From the NCBI GenBank assembly GCA_963849305.1, contig CAWKGV010000006.1:310001-374000 (forward strand): a DNA stretch of 64,000 nucleotides, in the 5' to 3' direction. Made by a program: the position numbers and the translations under genes. How positions within the stretch are numbered: the first letter of the stretch is position 1; the number at the start of each line of letters is the position of its first letter. Below the pieces are notes generated by a model. The model saw only the letters and a list, made by a program, of their open reading frames with translations. It did not search any database and was not told the origin of the DNA. The stretch is from CAWKGV01 sp963849305. GTDB lineage: Bacteria > Pseudomonadota > Alphaproteobacteria > Acetobacterales > Acetobacteraceae. Shown here one piece after another: positions 36,277 to 45,539 of this stretch.

Positions 36277-36951
36277 ATGGTGCGATTCGATGGGGTGGGG
36301 CTACGCTACGGCGGCGTCGGCGAGGGCGCCGGGCCGGAGGTGCTGCACGACCTTTCGTTCGCCGTGCCCGAGGGTGCGTTTCGTTGGCTGCTTGGCCCTT
36401 CCGGGTCCGGAAAGACCAGCCTGCTGCGGCTGATGTATCTCGGGATCCGCCCGACGCGCGGGCAGCTCAGCATTCTGGGGACCGACGTGCGGACCGCTCG
36501 CCGGCGCGCCCTGCCCCGGCTCAGACGCAGGATCGGAGTGGTGTTCCAGGACTTTCGCCTGCTTGCGCATCTCTCCGCGTTCGACAATGCCGCCCTGCCG
36601 CTGCGCATCGCCGGCCGGCCGGAGGGGCAGATCCGCGCCGATGTCGGGGAGATGCTGCGCTGGGTCGGGCTGGCCGCGAAGACCAATGCGCGGCCGGCGG
36701 AGCTGTCCGGCGGCGAGCAGCAGCGCGTCGCCATTGCCCGGGCGGTGATCGCCCGGCCCCGCCTGCTGCTCGCCGACGAGCCCACGGGCAATCTCGACGA
36801 AATCCAGGCTGAACGGCTGATGCAGCTCTTGCAGGAGCTGAACCGGCTCGGCACGACGGTAGTGATCGCCACGCATAACGACGGGCTGGTCGCGCGCCAT
36901 CCGGCTCCTTCCCTCCAGCTGGACCACGGTCGTCTGGTGCGGTCGGCATGA
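36277..36951 (+). CDS. ftsE: cell division ATP-binding protein FtsE
   Basis: ATPase of the FtsEX complex, which drives septal peptidoglycan hydrolases. It has 224 residues. Walker A is GPSGSGKTS, VVFQDFRLL the Q-loop, LSGGEQQRVAIARAV the signature and LLLADEPTGNLD Walker B, with the His in VIATHN. FQDFRLL and DEPTGNLD are typical of FtsE. The stop overlaps the ftsX ATG. Confidence 0.95.
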   Translation: MVRFDGVGLRYGGVGEGAGPEVLHDLSFAVPEGAFRWLLGPSGSGKTSLLRLMYLGIRPTRGQLSILGTDVRTARRRALPRLRRRIGVVFQDFRLLAHLSAFDNAALPLRIAGRPEGQIRADVGEMLRWVGLAAKTNARPAELSGGEQQRVAIARAVIARPRLLLADEPTGNLDEIQAERLMQLLQELNRLGTTVVIATHNDGLVARHPAPSLQLDHGRLVRSA

Positions 36952-37862
36952 TGCGACGGAGCCGGTCGCCGAGACCCTCGGGCTTCGACGAGCTTGGGCT
37001 GCGTCGGGCGCTCTCGGATCGGATGCTGCCGTTCCTGGTCGCGGCCATGGCCTTTCTCGCCGCCTTGGCGTTGGCCGGTTGGGTGGGGGCAGCCTCACTG
37101 GCCCGGCACTGGCAGTCGGGCGCGAGTGCGGCGGTGACGGTGCAAGTGCCGGCACCGCGCGAGCCCGCGAATGGCGGTGCAACTCGCCTCGCCCGCGTGC
37201 TGGAGTTGTTGCGGGCCGCGCCAGGCGTGGCCTCGGCGCGGCCGCTTGCGCCGCAGGAGTTGAGCGCCCTGCTGCGGCCTTGGCTCGGCGCGGCCGCGGA
37301 CAGTGCCGCCCTGCCGCTCCCTGGAGTGATAGCGGTGCGCCTGACGGATGCGGACCTGCCTCTCGATGCCCTTGCGCGACGTTTGAGAGAGGTCGCGCCG
37401 GGCACTCTGGTCGAGAGCCACGGGGTCTGGGCAAACCGCCTGACGGCGCTCGCCCGAAGTATGCAGGCTTGTGCCGGGGCGGCGCTGCTCGTCGTTGCCG
37501 CCGTTGCCGCCGCAGTGGTCGCGGTCGCGACCCGCTCCGGCCTAGCGGCGCGGCGTGAGGCGATCCAGATCGTGCATGGGCTTGGAGCAAGCGACGGCTA
37601 CATCGCGCGACGGTTCTCGGCGCGCGTCACGGCGCTGGCGGCGACCGGCGGCCTTACCGGAGGCGTGGCGGCAATGCCGGTGCTGATGGCGCTCGCCTAT
37701 CTCGCCGCGCCCTTCGAGGGGCCGGCCGCCGCGCCGGATCCGCCTCCGGCGTTGCCGGTCGCGCTTTGGCTGTTGCTGCCCGCCCTGCCGCTGGCGGCCG
37801 CGGCGATCGGCTTCGTGACCGCGCAGGGGACGGTGCGGCGCTGGCTGCGGCGACTGCCATGA
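36948..37862 (+). CDS. ftsX: cell division protein FtsX
   Basis: Membrane partner of FtsE, 304 residues. The topology fits FtsX: helix 1 near residues 25-48, a periplasmic loop to about 170, and three more helices (around 172-195, 222-248, 268-290). IQIVHGLGASDGYIARRF is the conserved segment between helices. Its loop is short, as in other alphaproteobacteria. It is coupled to ftsE and to the next gene by ATGA overlaps. Confidence 0.92.
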   Translation: MMRRSRSPRPSGFDELGLRRALSDRMLPFLVAAMAFLAALALAGWVGAASLARHWQSGASAAVTVQVPAPREPANGGATRLARVLELLRAAPGVASARPLAPQELSALLRPWLGAAADSAALPLPGVIAVRLTDADLPLDALARRLREVAPGTLVESHGVWANRLTALARSMQACAGAALLVVAAVAAAVVAVATRSGLAARREAIQIVHGLGASDGYIARRFSARVTALAATGGLTGGVAAMPVLMALAYLAAPFEGPAAAPDPPPALPVALWLLLPALPLAAAAIGFVTAQGTVRRWLRRLP

Positions 37863-38545
37863 GGGCGACTGGCCTGGGAATGGTGGTACGACCGATGCGT
37901 CGGCGGTCGCGCGGCTCGCTGATGGCGCGTGTGCTGGCGCTTGGGCTGGCCACGGCGGTGGTCGCCTGGGCAGCCGGCTTCGTATGGTTCGTGGTCGCGG
38001 CGATGCGCCCGCGCCCCGTCGCGCCGCGCTCGGACGGGGTCGTGGCCCTGACCGGAGGGCCGGACAGAGTGCGGGCGGCGTTGCAATTGCTGGCCGATGG
38101 TCGGGCCGGGAAGCTGCTGGTGACCGGGATCGGCGGGGGGGCGAATTTCCGCGCGCTCGCCGAGCGGGCCGGGGTCGATCCGGCCCCACTCGCCAGTCGG
38201 GTGACGCTTGGACGGGGCGCCACCTCGACGCGCGGCAACGCCGCGGAGACGGCGGCCTGGGTCCAGGCGAACGGCTTCCGGTCCGTGATCGTGGTGACGG
38301 CATTCTATCACATGCCGCGCGCGCTGGCTGAACTCGGCCGGGCGGTTCCGGGCGTGCAACTTCATCCGGCCCCGGTCTCCTCCCATGCGATGCGGGCGGC
38401 GGCCGGTCTCGATAGCCTAAGCGGGCTGCGGGTGATGTCAGAGGAATACATGAAGTTCCTCGGCGCCGAGCTTGGAATCAGCGCGCTCGAAGCGGGTCCG
38501 GGGCCAAGCCTCTCTAGCGCCGCAGAAGGACGCACACAGGGATGA
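37859..38545 (+). CDS. YdcF/SanA-like DUF218 protein
   Basis: A 228-residue protein with an N-terminal membrane helix (about 18-42) and a DUF218 domain: DGVVALTGGPDRVRAALQLL, KLLVTGIGGGANF, GATSTRGNAAETAAWVQ and VVTAFYHMPRALAEL. This family is linked to envelope biogenesis, but its reaction is unclear. The ATG overlaps the ftsX stop, and its stop region overlaps plsC. The gene set ftsE-ftsX-ydcF-plsC is common in alphaproteobacteria. Confidence 0.88.
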   Translation: MRATGLGMVVRPMRRRSRGSLMARVLALGLATAVVAWAAGFVWFVVAAMRPRPVAPRSDGVVALTGGPDRVRAALQLLADGRAGKLLVTGIGGGANFRALAERAGVDPAPLASRVTLGRGATSTRGNAAETAAWVQANGFRSVIVVTAFYHMPRALAELGRAVPGVQLHPAPVSSHAMRAAAGLDSLSGLRVMSEEYMKFLGAELGISALEAGPGPSLSSAAEGRTQG

Positions 38546-39303
38546 TCTTGTTGCGTTCGACGCTGTTCAACCTGTTCTTCTTCAGCCTGACGGCATTGCT
38601 TTGCATTCCCGGCACGATCATACGGCTCGCCGCGCCCCGGCACGCGCTGACGGTTCCGATATTCTGGGCTCGGCTCGCGCTGGCCGGGCTGCGCGCGATC
38701 TGCGGCATTCGCCTTGAGGTGATCGGCGCCGAGCGCCTGCCGCGCGCGGGCGCGGCCCTCATCGCCTCGCGCCACCAATCGGCCTTCGACACCCTGGTGT
38801 GGTTCACGCTGCTGCCGCGCTGCTGCTACGTCATCAAGGGCGAACTGCGGCGCATCCCTCTGTTCGGCGGCATCATCGAGCCGGCTGGGATGATCCTGGT
38901 TGACCGCAGCCGAGGCGCCTCGGCGATGCGCCACTTGATGCGGGAGGCGGAGCGCGCGAAGCGGGAGGGCCGGCAGATCGTGATCTTCCCAGAAGGAACG
39001 CGCTCGACACCCGGCACTCTCGGACCGCTACAGCCTGGGGTCGCGGCGATCGCAAACCGGACTGGCCTGGCTGTCGTGCCGGCGATCACGGATTCCGGCC
39101 GCTATTGGGGCCGGCGGGCGTTCCGCAAACGCCCTGGCACTATCCGCATCGCGCTGCTGCCGCCGATTGCACCGGGGCCGGATCGTGGACGCCTCATGCG
39201 CGAGCTGAAAGCGGCTCTCGCCAGCCCGATGCCCGACCCTGTGGACAAGTCTGTGGGTTTAAGCTCGCGCAGCTTCCCAAGCGACCGCAGCCAGTCATCG
39301 TAA
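38542..39303 (+). CDS. plsC: 1-acyl-sn-glycerol-3-phosphate acyltransferase
   Basis: Makes phosphatidic acid by acylating lysophosphatidic acid. It has 253 residues. The catalytic HX4D is in SRHQSAFDT, the substrate motif is VIFPEGTRS, and GMILVDRS is also conserved. There is one N-terminal membrane helix. The last 20 residues after MPDPVDK (SVGLSSRSFPSD) are not family-typical. Last gene of the ftsEX run. Confidence 0.93.
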   Translation: MILLRSTLFNLFFFSLTALLCIPGTIIRLAAPRHALTVPIFWARLALAGLRAICGIRLEVIGAERLPRAGAALIASRHQSAFDTLVWFTLLPRCCYVIKGELRRIPLFGGIIEPAGMILVDRSRGASAMRHLMREAERAKREGRQIVIFPEGTRSTPGTLGPLQPGVAAIANRTGLAVVPAITDSGRYWGRRAFRKRPGTIRIALLPPIAPGPDRGRLMRELKAALASPMPDPVDKSVGLSSRSFPSDRSQSS

Positions 39304-39489
39304 TAGATTGATGAATAAGGCATCTTTTCCGTGATCGCCTCTCACAGCCCGGTCTCAGGCGGGATGGGGATTGCTGTGTGCTTCTCCCGTCAGGGTTGTC
39401 TCTCTTCACTAGTCACTCGCGTCTACCGCGTTCGGTTGCGGACAACGGGTGATCACCGGTAAGCGGTTCCGCCCCAAGCAGGAATTCCG

Positions 39490-40548
39490 ATGCGTCTGCG
39501 AACTGGGATCGCTCTGCTCGCCCTGCTCGCGCTGCTGCTCCTGGGCGGCTGGACGGCCTATTGGTACGTGGCCGCCAAGCGGGTAGAGGCCGGCATGGTC
39601 GCCTGGGATGCCGCGCGACGCGCGGAGGGCTGGGCCGTGGCCGCGGGATCGCCGTCGCTCGGCGGCTGGCCGGTCGCGGCCAGAGTGACCGTGCCCCGCG
39701 TACGGCTGGTGGGCGGCGCCTTGGCGCTGCCGGTGGGACTGGTCTGGGCCGCGCCGCTGGTGGCGGTTCAGGTCCGCCTCCTGCATCCGGGCATGTTGGA
39801 GGTCATCCCGCTGGGCGCTCAGCGAATCGGCCTGCAAGGCGGCCCCGCGGCGACATTCGCCGCGCGGGCCATGCGCGCCCGCGTGCCGCTCGACGCCGCT
39901 GGGCCGCCCTGGCCGATCGACTTCTCGGCCGAGGCGCTGCGCGTCGGGTCGCGCACGGATGCGCCAGCGGGGCACGCGGGCGAAGCGACGATCGGCGAGC
40001 TGGAACTCCATGCTGAAACCGATCCGACGGCGCCGAGATCCGGTGCCGCCGTCGCCCTCTCGCTGGCCGCCTCGACGATCGTTTTGCCGCCCGAGCGAAG
40101 CTGGCCGCTCGGGGCGCGAATCGAAACCGTGGCGATCGACGGAACAGTGAGCGGGCCGGCGCCCGCGATCGCGGACCCGATGGCTCGCGCGCGCGCCTGG
40201 CGTGACGCGGGCGGGACCGCGCTGCTGCGGCACGGGCTGCTTCGCTGGGGGCCGCTCGCGGCCGAGGGACAGGCCAGCATGTCCTTGGATGCGGCCCTGC
40301 AGCCGGTGGCGCATGGGGAGGCGCGAGTTCAGGACTACGCTCAGGCGCTCGACGTGATGGCGGCGCATCGGGCGATCAGCGACCACGCGGCATTGGCGGC
40401 CAAGGCGGTTCTATCGCTGTTGGCCGAAGCGCCGCCCGGCGGTGGCGCGCCGGAACTGGATCTGCCGTTCACGCTGCAGGACCGCGTCCTATCGATCAAA
40501 CACATTCCGCTGATCAAGCTGCCCAAGGTGGCCTGGCCCGGCACATGA
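39490..40548 (+). CDS. DUF2125 domain-containing protein
   Basis: A 352-residue protein with an N-terminal membrane anchor or signal (residues 5-27), followed by WYVAAKRVEAGMVAWDAARR and GWPVAARVTVPRVRL, the start of the DUF2125 domain of alphaproteobacteria. It is probably periplasmic and inner-membrane tethered. Function unknown. It stands alone, with 186 bases before and 136 after. Confidence 0.85.
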   Translation: MRLRTGIALLALLALLLLGGWTAYWYVAAKRVEAGMVAWDAARRAEGWAVAAGSPSLGGWPVAARVTVPRVRLVGGALALPVGLVWAAPLVAVQVRLLHPGMLEVIPLGAQRIGLQGGPAATFAARAMRARVPLDAAGPPWPIDFSAEALRVGSRTDAPAGHAGEATIGELELHAETDPTAPRSGAAVALSLAASTIVLPPERSWPLGARIETVAIDGTVSGPAPAIADPMARARAWRDAGGTALLRHGLLRWGPLAAEGQASMSLDAALQPVAHGEARVQDYAQALDVMAAHRAISDHAALAAKAVLSLLAEAPPGGGAPELDLPFTLQDRVLSIKHIPLIKLPKVAWPGT

Positions 40549-40621
40549 CGCTGGCGCTGGCAGGGAGGAGGCGGTATATAACCGTTATGAATCTTCGGAT
40601 GCATGGGGCGCGAATTAGCCG

Positions 40622-40642
40622 CCCGGCTGCATAGCAGCCGGG
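40622..40642 (+). terminator. 9-bp hairpin between DUF2125 and the ACT-like gene
   Basis: CCCGGCTGC, loop ATA, GCAGCCGGG. There is no T-run. It lies 74 bases after the DUF2125 stop and 43 before the next start, so it may be a terminator or a leader structure. Confidence 0.45.
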
Positions 40643-40684
40643 ACATAGTCTCGCTCAACGCCCTGTCTTCGGAGCTTCCGTTCC

Positions 40685-40978
40685 ATGTCTTACGAATCAT
40701 TAGCCGCGAGCGCGCTTGCGAGCGTCGCCGTGCGCTTCATGCTTGACGCCGATGCCGGCCCGGGGCTGCTGCCCCGGCTCTTGCAGCCCTTCGCCAAGCG
40801 CAACCTGGTCCCCGATCGCATGTGGTCGCATCTGAGCGGGGAGATCATGCATATCGAGATCGCGCTCGATGCCGCGCCCGAGGAATACGCGAACCTGCTC
40901 GAAGCCAATCTGCGCCAGGTGGTCGGCGTGCGTGGGGTGACCCAGGTGCGCCGCGATTGCATTCGCCGCGCGGCCTGA
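40685..40978 (+). CDS. small ACT-like domain protein
   Basis: A 97-residue protein. The layout (VRFMLDADAGPGLLPRLLQP, NLVPDRMWSHLSGEIMHIEI, ALDAAPEEYANLLEANLRQV) resembles an ACT domain such as the small acetolactate synthase subunit IlvM. No metabolic partner is adjacent. It may bind an amino acid, but this is inference. Confidence 0.65.
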   Translation: MSYESLAASALASVAVRFMLDADAGPGLLPRLLQPFAKRNLVPDRMWSHLSGEIMHIEIALDAAPEEYANLLEANLRQVVGVRGVTQVRRDCIRRAA

Positions 40979-41048
40979 CGGCGCGCGCCGGGACGCCTAT
41001 AGTGGGGCTGCCGCCGCATCTTGGCGGCGCAGCCACGCGAGGTGAGCG

Positions 41049-42464
41049 GTGTCTGATGCGATCGTGCTGGCACGGGCCCAGTGGGCCTTCACCATCGGCT
41101 TGCATATCGTGCTGCCGGCCCTCTCGATCGGGCTCGCCAGTTATTTGGTCGTACTGGAGGCGCTCTGGCTGCGCACCGGGCGGCAGGTGTATCTGGATGT
41201 ATTCAATTACTGGCTGAAGGTCTTCGCGATCGGCTTCGCGATGGGCGTGGTATCGGGCGTGGTCATGTCATACCAGTTCGGCACCAACTGGTCGCGATTT
41301 TCCGAAAAAGCCGGACCGGTGATCGGCCCGCTGATGGGCTACGAAGTCATGACGGCGTTTTTTCTCGAAGCTGGGTTCCTCGGGGTGATGCTGTTCGGGA
41401 TGCAGCGCGTGGGCCGGCGGCTGCATTTCATGGCGACCTGCTTCGTCGGCGTCGGCACGCTGATGAGCGCGTTTTGGATCTTGTCGGCCAATTCTTGGAT
41501 GCAGACCCCGGCCGGCTACACGATCAGCCCCGATGGACGCTTCCTGCCCGCCAACTGGGCAGAGATTATCTTCAACCCGTCCTTCCCCTATCGGTTCTTC
41601 CACATGGTGCTGGCCACTTATCTGTCGGTCGCGTTCCTAGTGGGAGCGGTGGGCGCGTATCACCTGCTGCGTGACAATCAGAACCAGGCGGCGCGGCTCA
41701 TGTTCTCGATGGCGATGTGGATGGCCGCGATCGTCGCCCCGCTCCAGGTCGTGATGGGCGACCAGCAGGGCTTGAACACGCGCGAATACCAGCCCGCGAA
41801 GGTTGCCGCGATCGAAGGCGACTTCGAGAGTGAGCCCGGTACGCCGCTCTATATCTTCGGAATGCCGAACGAAGATCAGCAGCGGGTGGAGTTCCCGGTT
41901 GAGATTCCCCATGCCGGCGCGTTGATCCTCACGCATCGATGGAATGGCGAGGTGAAGGGGCTGAAATCGTTCCCTCGCCAGGACTGGCCGCCGGTCGCGG
42001 TGGTGTTCTGGTCCTTTCGCGCCATGGTGGGGCTGGGGCTGCTGATGATCGCCGTCGGCTGGTGGAGCCTGTTGCAGCGGTTGCGTGGTCGGCTTTATGA
42101 TTCGCGTTTGATGCAGCGGGCGGCGGTGATGATGGCACCAGCCGGGTTCCTCGCCATCCTGGCCGGTTGGACCACGACGGAAGTTGGGCGGCAGCCGTTC
42201 ACGGTGTACGGCATGATGCGCACCGCCGACAGCGCCTCGCCGGTCGCGCTGCCCGGCGTCGCGGTCTCCTTCGCGGCCTTCGTCGTGGTCTATTTCATCG
42301 TGTTCGGGGCGGGCTTCCTGTTCCTGCTCCGGCTGATGCGCCACCCGCCGGCGACCGGCGAGACCGGGCCGGAAAAGGGAGTGCCGGTTCGTTCGGCCGG
42401 CATCACGCCGATGTCGGCCCTAGACGCGCATCTCCCGCCCCCGCATCCGGCGGGATCGGACTGA
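41049..42464 (+). CDS. cioA: cytochrome bd-type (cyanide-insensitive) ubiquinol oxidase subunit I
   Basis: Reduces O2 with ubiquinol at b- and d-type hemes. It has 471 residues with about nine membrane helices. Heme-ligand regions are AFTIGLHIVLPALSIG and FFHMVLATYLSV; the GWTTTEVGRQPFTVYGMMRT region is also conserved. The short Q-loop indicates the CIO type rather than E. coli CydA. GTG start at 41049. It forms an operon with cioB and a 31-residue peptide. Confidence 0.93.
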   Translation: MSDAIVLARAQWAFTIGLHIVLPALSIGLASYLVVLEALWLRTGRQVYLDVFNYWLKVFAIGFAMGVVSGVVMSYQFGTNWSRFSEKAGPVIGPLMGYEVMTAFFLEAGFLGVMLFGMQRVGRRLHFMATCFVGVGTLMSAFWILSANSWMQTPAGYTISPDGRFLPANWAEIIFNPSFPYRFFHMVLATYLSVAFLVGAVGAYHLLRDNQNQAARLMFSMAMWMAAIVAPLQVVMGDQQGLNTREYQPAKVAAIEGDFESEPGTPLYIFGMPNEDQQRVEFPVEIPHAGALILTHRWNGEVKGLKSFPRQDWPPVAVVFWSFRAMVGLGLLMIAVGWWSLLQRLRGRLYDSRLMQRAAVMMAPAGFLAILAGWTTTEVGRQPFTVYGMMRTADSASPVALPGVAVSFAAFVVVYFIVFGAGFLFLLRLMRHPPATGETGPEKGVPVRSAGITPMSALDAHLPPPHPAGSD

Positions 42465-42468
42465 CGCC

Positions 42469-43479
42469 GTGGCACACTGGTTGCCGATCGTCTGGGCCGG
42501 GCTGATCGCCTTCGCCGTCCTCGCTTATGTGTTGCTCGACGGGTTTGATCTCGGCATCGGCATCCTGTTCGCGGTGGAACACCGCGCCGAGGATCGCGAC
42601 GTGATGGTGAACACCGTCGCTCCGATCTGGGACGGCAACGAGACCTGGCTCGTGCTTGGGGGCGGCGGGCTGCTGGCGGTGTTCCCGCTCGCCTACGCGG
42701 TGATTATGCCCGCGCTCTATCCGACCATCATCGGGATGCTGCTGGCGCTGGTGTTCCGTGGCGTTGCCTTCGAGTTCCGCTTCCGCGCCCGCCGGGTGTC
42801 GAGCAAGATATGGTGGGACCGTGCGTTCATGGCGGGTTCGGCGGTCGCGGCTTTTTGTCAAGGCCTTTCCTTGGGCGGATGGCTGCAAGGCATCCACATT
42901 CAGGACAATGCCTATAGCGGGGGCTGGTTCGACTGGCTGACCGGCTTCACCGTGCTCTGCGGCATCGCGCTGGTCGTGGGTTACGCGCTGCAAGGCACCT
43001 GCTGGCTGATCTGGCGAACCGAGGGCCGATTGCAGCGGTCCGCGCGACGGCATGCCCGGACGTTGGGAGTGGCGTTGCTGGCACTGATAGTGATCGTGAG
43101 CCTGTGGACCCCGATGCTGAACCCGCTATTCCGGGAACGCTGGTTCGGATATCCCGGCCTGGTCCTTACCAGCCCGGTCCCGATCCTGGTGGCGCTGGTG
43201 GCGATGCGGTTCTTCCGGGGCATCTTCCGACGCGAGGATGTGGCGCCGTTCTTCTGCGTTCAAGCTTGGTTCGTGCTGAGCTACGCGGGACTGGGCATCA
43301 GTGTCTGGCCGTTGATCGTGCCGCCCTCCCTCTCGATCTGGGGCGCCTCCGCCCCGCCGTCGTCGCAGCTCTTCCTCCTCGTGGGCGCGCTGATCTTGAT
43401 CCCGATCATCCTGACCTATACTGGCTTTTCTTACTGGGTGTTCCGCGGCAAGGTCCGTCCGGGCGAGCATTATCACTAA
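42469..43479 (+). CDS. cioB: cytochrome bd-type ubiquinol oxidase subunit II
   Basis: A 336-residue membrane partner of subunit I. VLLDGFDLGIGILF, VNTVAPIWDGNETWLVLGGG and FRGVAFEFRFR are CydB signatures. GTG start four bases after the cioA stop. The TAA overlaps the next ATG (TAATG). Confidence 0.94.
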   Translation: MAHWLPIVWAGLIAFAVLAYVLLDGFDLGIGILFAVEHRAEDRDVMVNTVAPIWDGNETWLVLGGGGLLAVFPLAYAVIMPALYPTIIGMLLALVFRGVAFEFRFRARRVSSKIWWDRAFMAGSAVAAFCQGLSLGGWLQGIHIQDNAYSGGWFDWLTGFTVLCGIALVVGYALQGTCWLIWRTEGRLQRSARRHARTLGVALLALIVIVSLWTPMLNPLFRERWFGYPGLVLTSPVPILVALVAMRFFRGIFRREDVAPFFCVQAWFVLSYAGLGISVWPLIVPPSLSIWGASAPPSSQLFLLVGALILIPIILTYTGFSYWVFRGKVRPGEHYH

Positions 43480-43574
43480 TGGCGCGCCGGGTTCTTTGGT
43501 TCGTCGCACTGTACGGGTTGAGTATTGGCGCGTTCGCCTCAGTGAGCTTCCTGATCCGCCTGGCGATTGGCTGA
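43479..43574 (+). CDS. 31-residue DUF2474-type peptide of the oxidase operon
   Basis: A single hydrophobic helix, starting MARRVLWFVALYGLSIGAF and ending RLAIG. The ATG overlaps the cioB stop. DUF2474 peptides are known third genes of CIO operons and may stabilise the oxidase, as CydX does in E. coli. Context and composition support it strongly for such a small gene. Confidence 0.82.
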   Translation: MARRVLWFVALYGLSIGAFASVSFLIRLAIG

Positions 43575-43595
43575 CTGATCGATGGTGGGCCTTGT

Positions 43596-43618
43596 CATCG
43601 GCCCGGAACGGGCCGATG
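43596..43618 (+). terminator. 10-bp hairpin after the cio operon
   Basis: CATCGGCCCG, loop GAA, CGGGCCGATG: a perfect stem 22 bases after the peptide gene. No clear T-run follows. Likely terminator of the cio operon. Confidence 0.6.
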
Positions 43619-43679
43619 TAGCGGCTATGGATAGGATCGCGAAGGCTCGCGCCTTCCGGCAATAGACAAGGCCAGCCAA

Positions 43680-44240
43680 ATGTTCATCGAAACCGAAGGC
43701 ACGCCCAATCCCGCCACTCTCAAGTTCCTGCCCGGACGTGACGTCATGGGTGAGGGAAGCGCCGATTTCGCCGCTCCCGAGACCGCCGCCCGCAGTCCAC
43801 TCGCCACAGCCCTGTTCGAGTTGCCGGGAGTGGCCCGCATCTTTCTCGGCGCTGATTTCGTGACTGTCACCAAGACCGATGAGGTTTCCTGGGCGGCATT
43901 GAAGCCGCAACTCCTGGCGACGCTAATGGAACACTTCGTCGCCGGCCGTCCGGCGATCGAGGGCGAGGCGGACGAGGAGCTGGTCGAAGACATCCAACCC
44001 GAGGACGAAGAGGTGGTGGCCCAGATCCGGGAACTGCTGGACACGCGGGTTCGGCCGGCCGTTGCCGGGGATGGCGGGGACATCGTCTTCCGCGGCTATC
44101 GCGACGGAATTGTCAAGCTGCACATGCAGGGCTCGTGCTCGGGCTGCCCGTCCTCGCGCGCGACGCTCAAGCATGGGATCGAGAACATGTTGCGCCACTA
44201 CGTCCCGGAGGTGGTCGGGGTCGAGCAGGTGGAGCTTTGA
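43680..44240 (+). CDS. NifU/Nfu iron-sulfur carrier protein
   Basis: A 186-residue protein with an N-terminal Nfu_N domain (MFIETEGTPNPATLKFLPGR, VTVTKTDEVSWA) and a C-terminal NifU domain with CSGCPSS, which carries a 4Fe-4S cluster for delivery to apoproteins. Unlike the cysteine-free protein in the hydrogenase operon, this copy has the CxxC. Its stop overlaps the nitroreductase ATG. Confidence 0.93.
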   Translation: MFIETEGTPNPATLKFLPGRDVMGEGSADFAAPETAARSPLATALFELPGVARIFLGADFVTVTKTDEVSWAALKPQLLATLMEHFVAGRPAIEGEADEELVEDIQPEDEEVVAQIRELLDTRVRPAVAGDGGDIVFRGYRDGIVKLHMQGSCSGCPSSRATLKHGIENMLRHYVPEVVGVEQVEL

Positions 44241-44824
44241 TGCTGGACAGCGCGTCGCTCGACCTGCTGTTGCGCGAGGCCCGCACCCATAACAAGTGGC
44301 TCGATGAGCCAATCTCCAACGAGACGTTGCGCGAGCTGTACGACATCTTGAAAATGGGGCCAACTTCCGCGAATTGTTCGCCGGGTCGTTTCCTCTTCCT
44401 GCGCACCCGAGAAGCCAAGGAGCGGCTCGCGCCGGCGCTCTCAGCCGGCAACCTGGACAAGACGATGGCGGCGCCCGTCACCGTTATTGTCGCCTACGAC
44501 CCCAAATTCTACGAGCATCTGCCTCAATTATTTCCGCACAACCCCGACGCGCGCTCCTGGTTCACCAGCAACGAGGCTTTGGCTGCGGCCACGGCCTTTC
44601 GCAATGGCACGTTGCAGGGCGGCTACCTGATCATGGCCGCGCGCGCGCTCGGCCTGGATGTCGGCGCGATGTCGGGCTTCGATAACGATAAGGTGGACGA
44701 GGCTTTTCTTAGCGATTTCGGATGGCGGTCCAACTTCCTGTGCAATCTCGGCCACGGCGATCCGGCGGGCGTCTTTCCCCGCTCGCCGCGTCTGCCGTTC
44801 GAGGACGCGTGCGTCCTGCTGTGA
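44240..44824 (+). CDS. nitroreductase family protein, RutE/malonic semialdehyde reductase-like
   Basis: A 194-residue flavoprotein. WLDEPISNETLRELYDILKM, GPTSANCSPGRFLFL and LIMAARALGLDVGAMSGFDN match RutE/HadB-type NAD(P)H-dependent reductases. No other rut gene is nearby, so its role in pyrimidine degradation is uncertain. It is coupled to nfu by TGATG. Confidence 0.9.
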   Translation: MLDSASLDLLLREARTHNKWLDEPISNETLRELYDILKMGPTSANCSPGRFLFLRTREAKERLAPALSAGNLDKTMAAPVTVIVAYDPKFYEHLPQLFPHNPDARSWFTSNEALAAATAFRNGTLQGGYLIMAARALGLDVGAMSGFDNDKVDEAFLSDFGWRSNFLCNLGHGDPAGVFPRSPRLPFEDACVLL

Positions 44825-44882
44825 CCCAAGGGGCCGCTGCCCGGCTCCCCTCACGGCTTCCCTCCGATGACTTTCGTTGGCG

Positions 44883-45539
44883 ATGCGAATACTGGCTCTC
44901 AACTCCGCCCTCGCACGTTGCTCGGCCGCCTTGGTCGATGGCGAGCGGATTGTGGCGGCGCGCCAGCAAGATGGCCCGCGGCGGCCGGCGGCCCTGCTCG
45001 CCGTCATGGCCGAGCAGGTTCTCGCCGAGGCCGGGCTCAGGGCGGCCGATCTTGATCTCGTGGCGGTGACTGTCGGACCCGGCGGGTTCACCGGCATCCG
45101 CGTCGCCCTGGCCCTGGCGCATGGGATCGGGCTGGCCGCGGGGCGGCCGGTGGTCGGGGTGACGGTGGGCGAGGCCCTGGCCGAATCGCTGCCCCATCTG
45201 GGCCACCGGCGGCTTTGGACGGCGATCGCCAGCCGAAGTGGCCGGGTGTTTCTCGAACGCGCCGAGGAGGCCGCCACAATCGCGCTGGATGCGCTGCCCG
45301 ATCCGGCTGGCCCGATCGCCGTGGCCGGGGATGCGGCCGTCGAGGTTGCGGCTCGGCTCGCCGCGCGCGGACAGGACGTGATGCTGACGGACGCCCGCTT
45401 GCCGCAGCCGCGCTCTCTCGCGCGTGCCGGCCGCCGGCGCCTCGGCGGAGACTTGCCGCCCCGGGCCGCCCAACCGGTGTACGTGGACCCGCCAGAGGCT
45501 CGGTTGCCCGCCACCCCGCGCCCGCCACCCGATGGATGA
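44883..45539 (+). CDS. tsaB: tRNA threonylcarbamoyladenosine biosynthesis protein TsaB
   Basis: A 218-residue partner of TsaD. MRILALNSALARCSAALVDG and VTVGPGGFTGIRVALALAHG are diagnostic. The start is ATG at 44883. It overlaps rimI by eight bases, as is common. Confidence 0.94.
   Translation: MRILALNSALARCSAALVDGERIVAARQQDGPRRPAALLAVMAEQVLAEAGLRAADLDLVAVTVGPGGFTGIRVALALAHGIGLAAGRPVVGVTVGEALAESLPHLGHRRLWTAIASRSGRVFLERAEEAATIALDALPDPAGPIAVAGDAAVEVAARLAARGQDVMLTDARLPQPRSLARAGRRRLGGDLPPRAAQPVYVDPPEARLPATPRPPPDG

Noticed and set aside
39240..39260. DnaA-box-like TGTGGACAA near the plsC end
   Set aside because: A single imperfect site inside a coding region, without a cluster or an AT-rich region.
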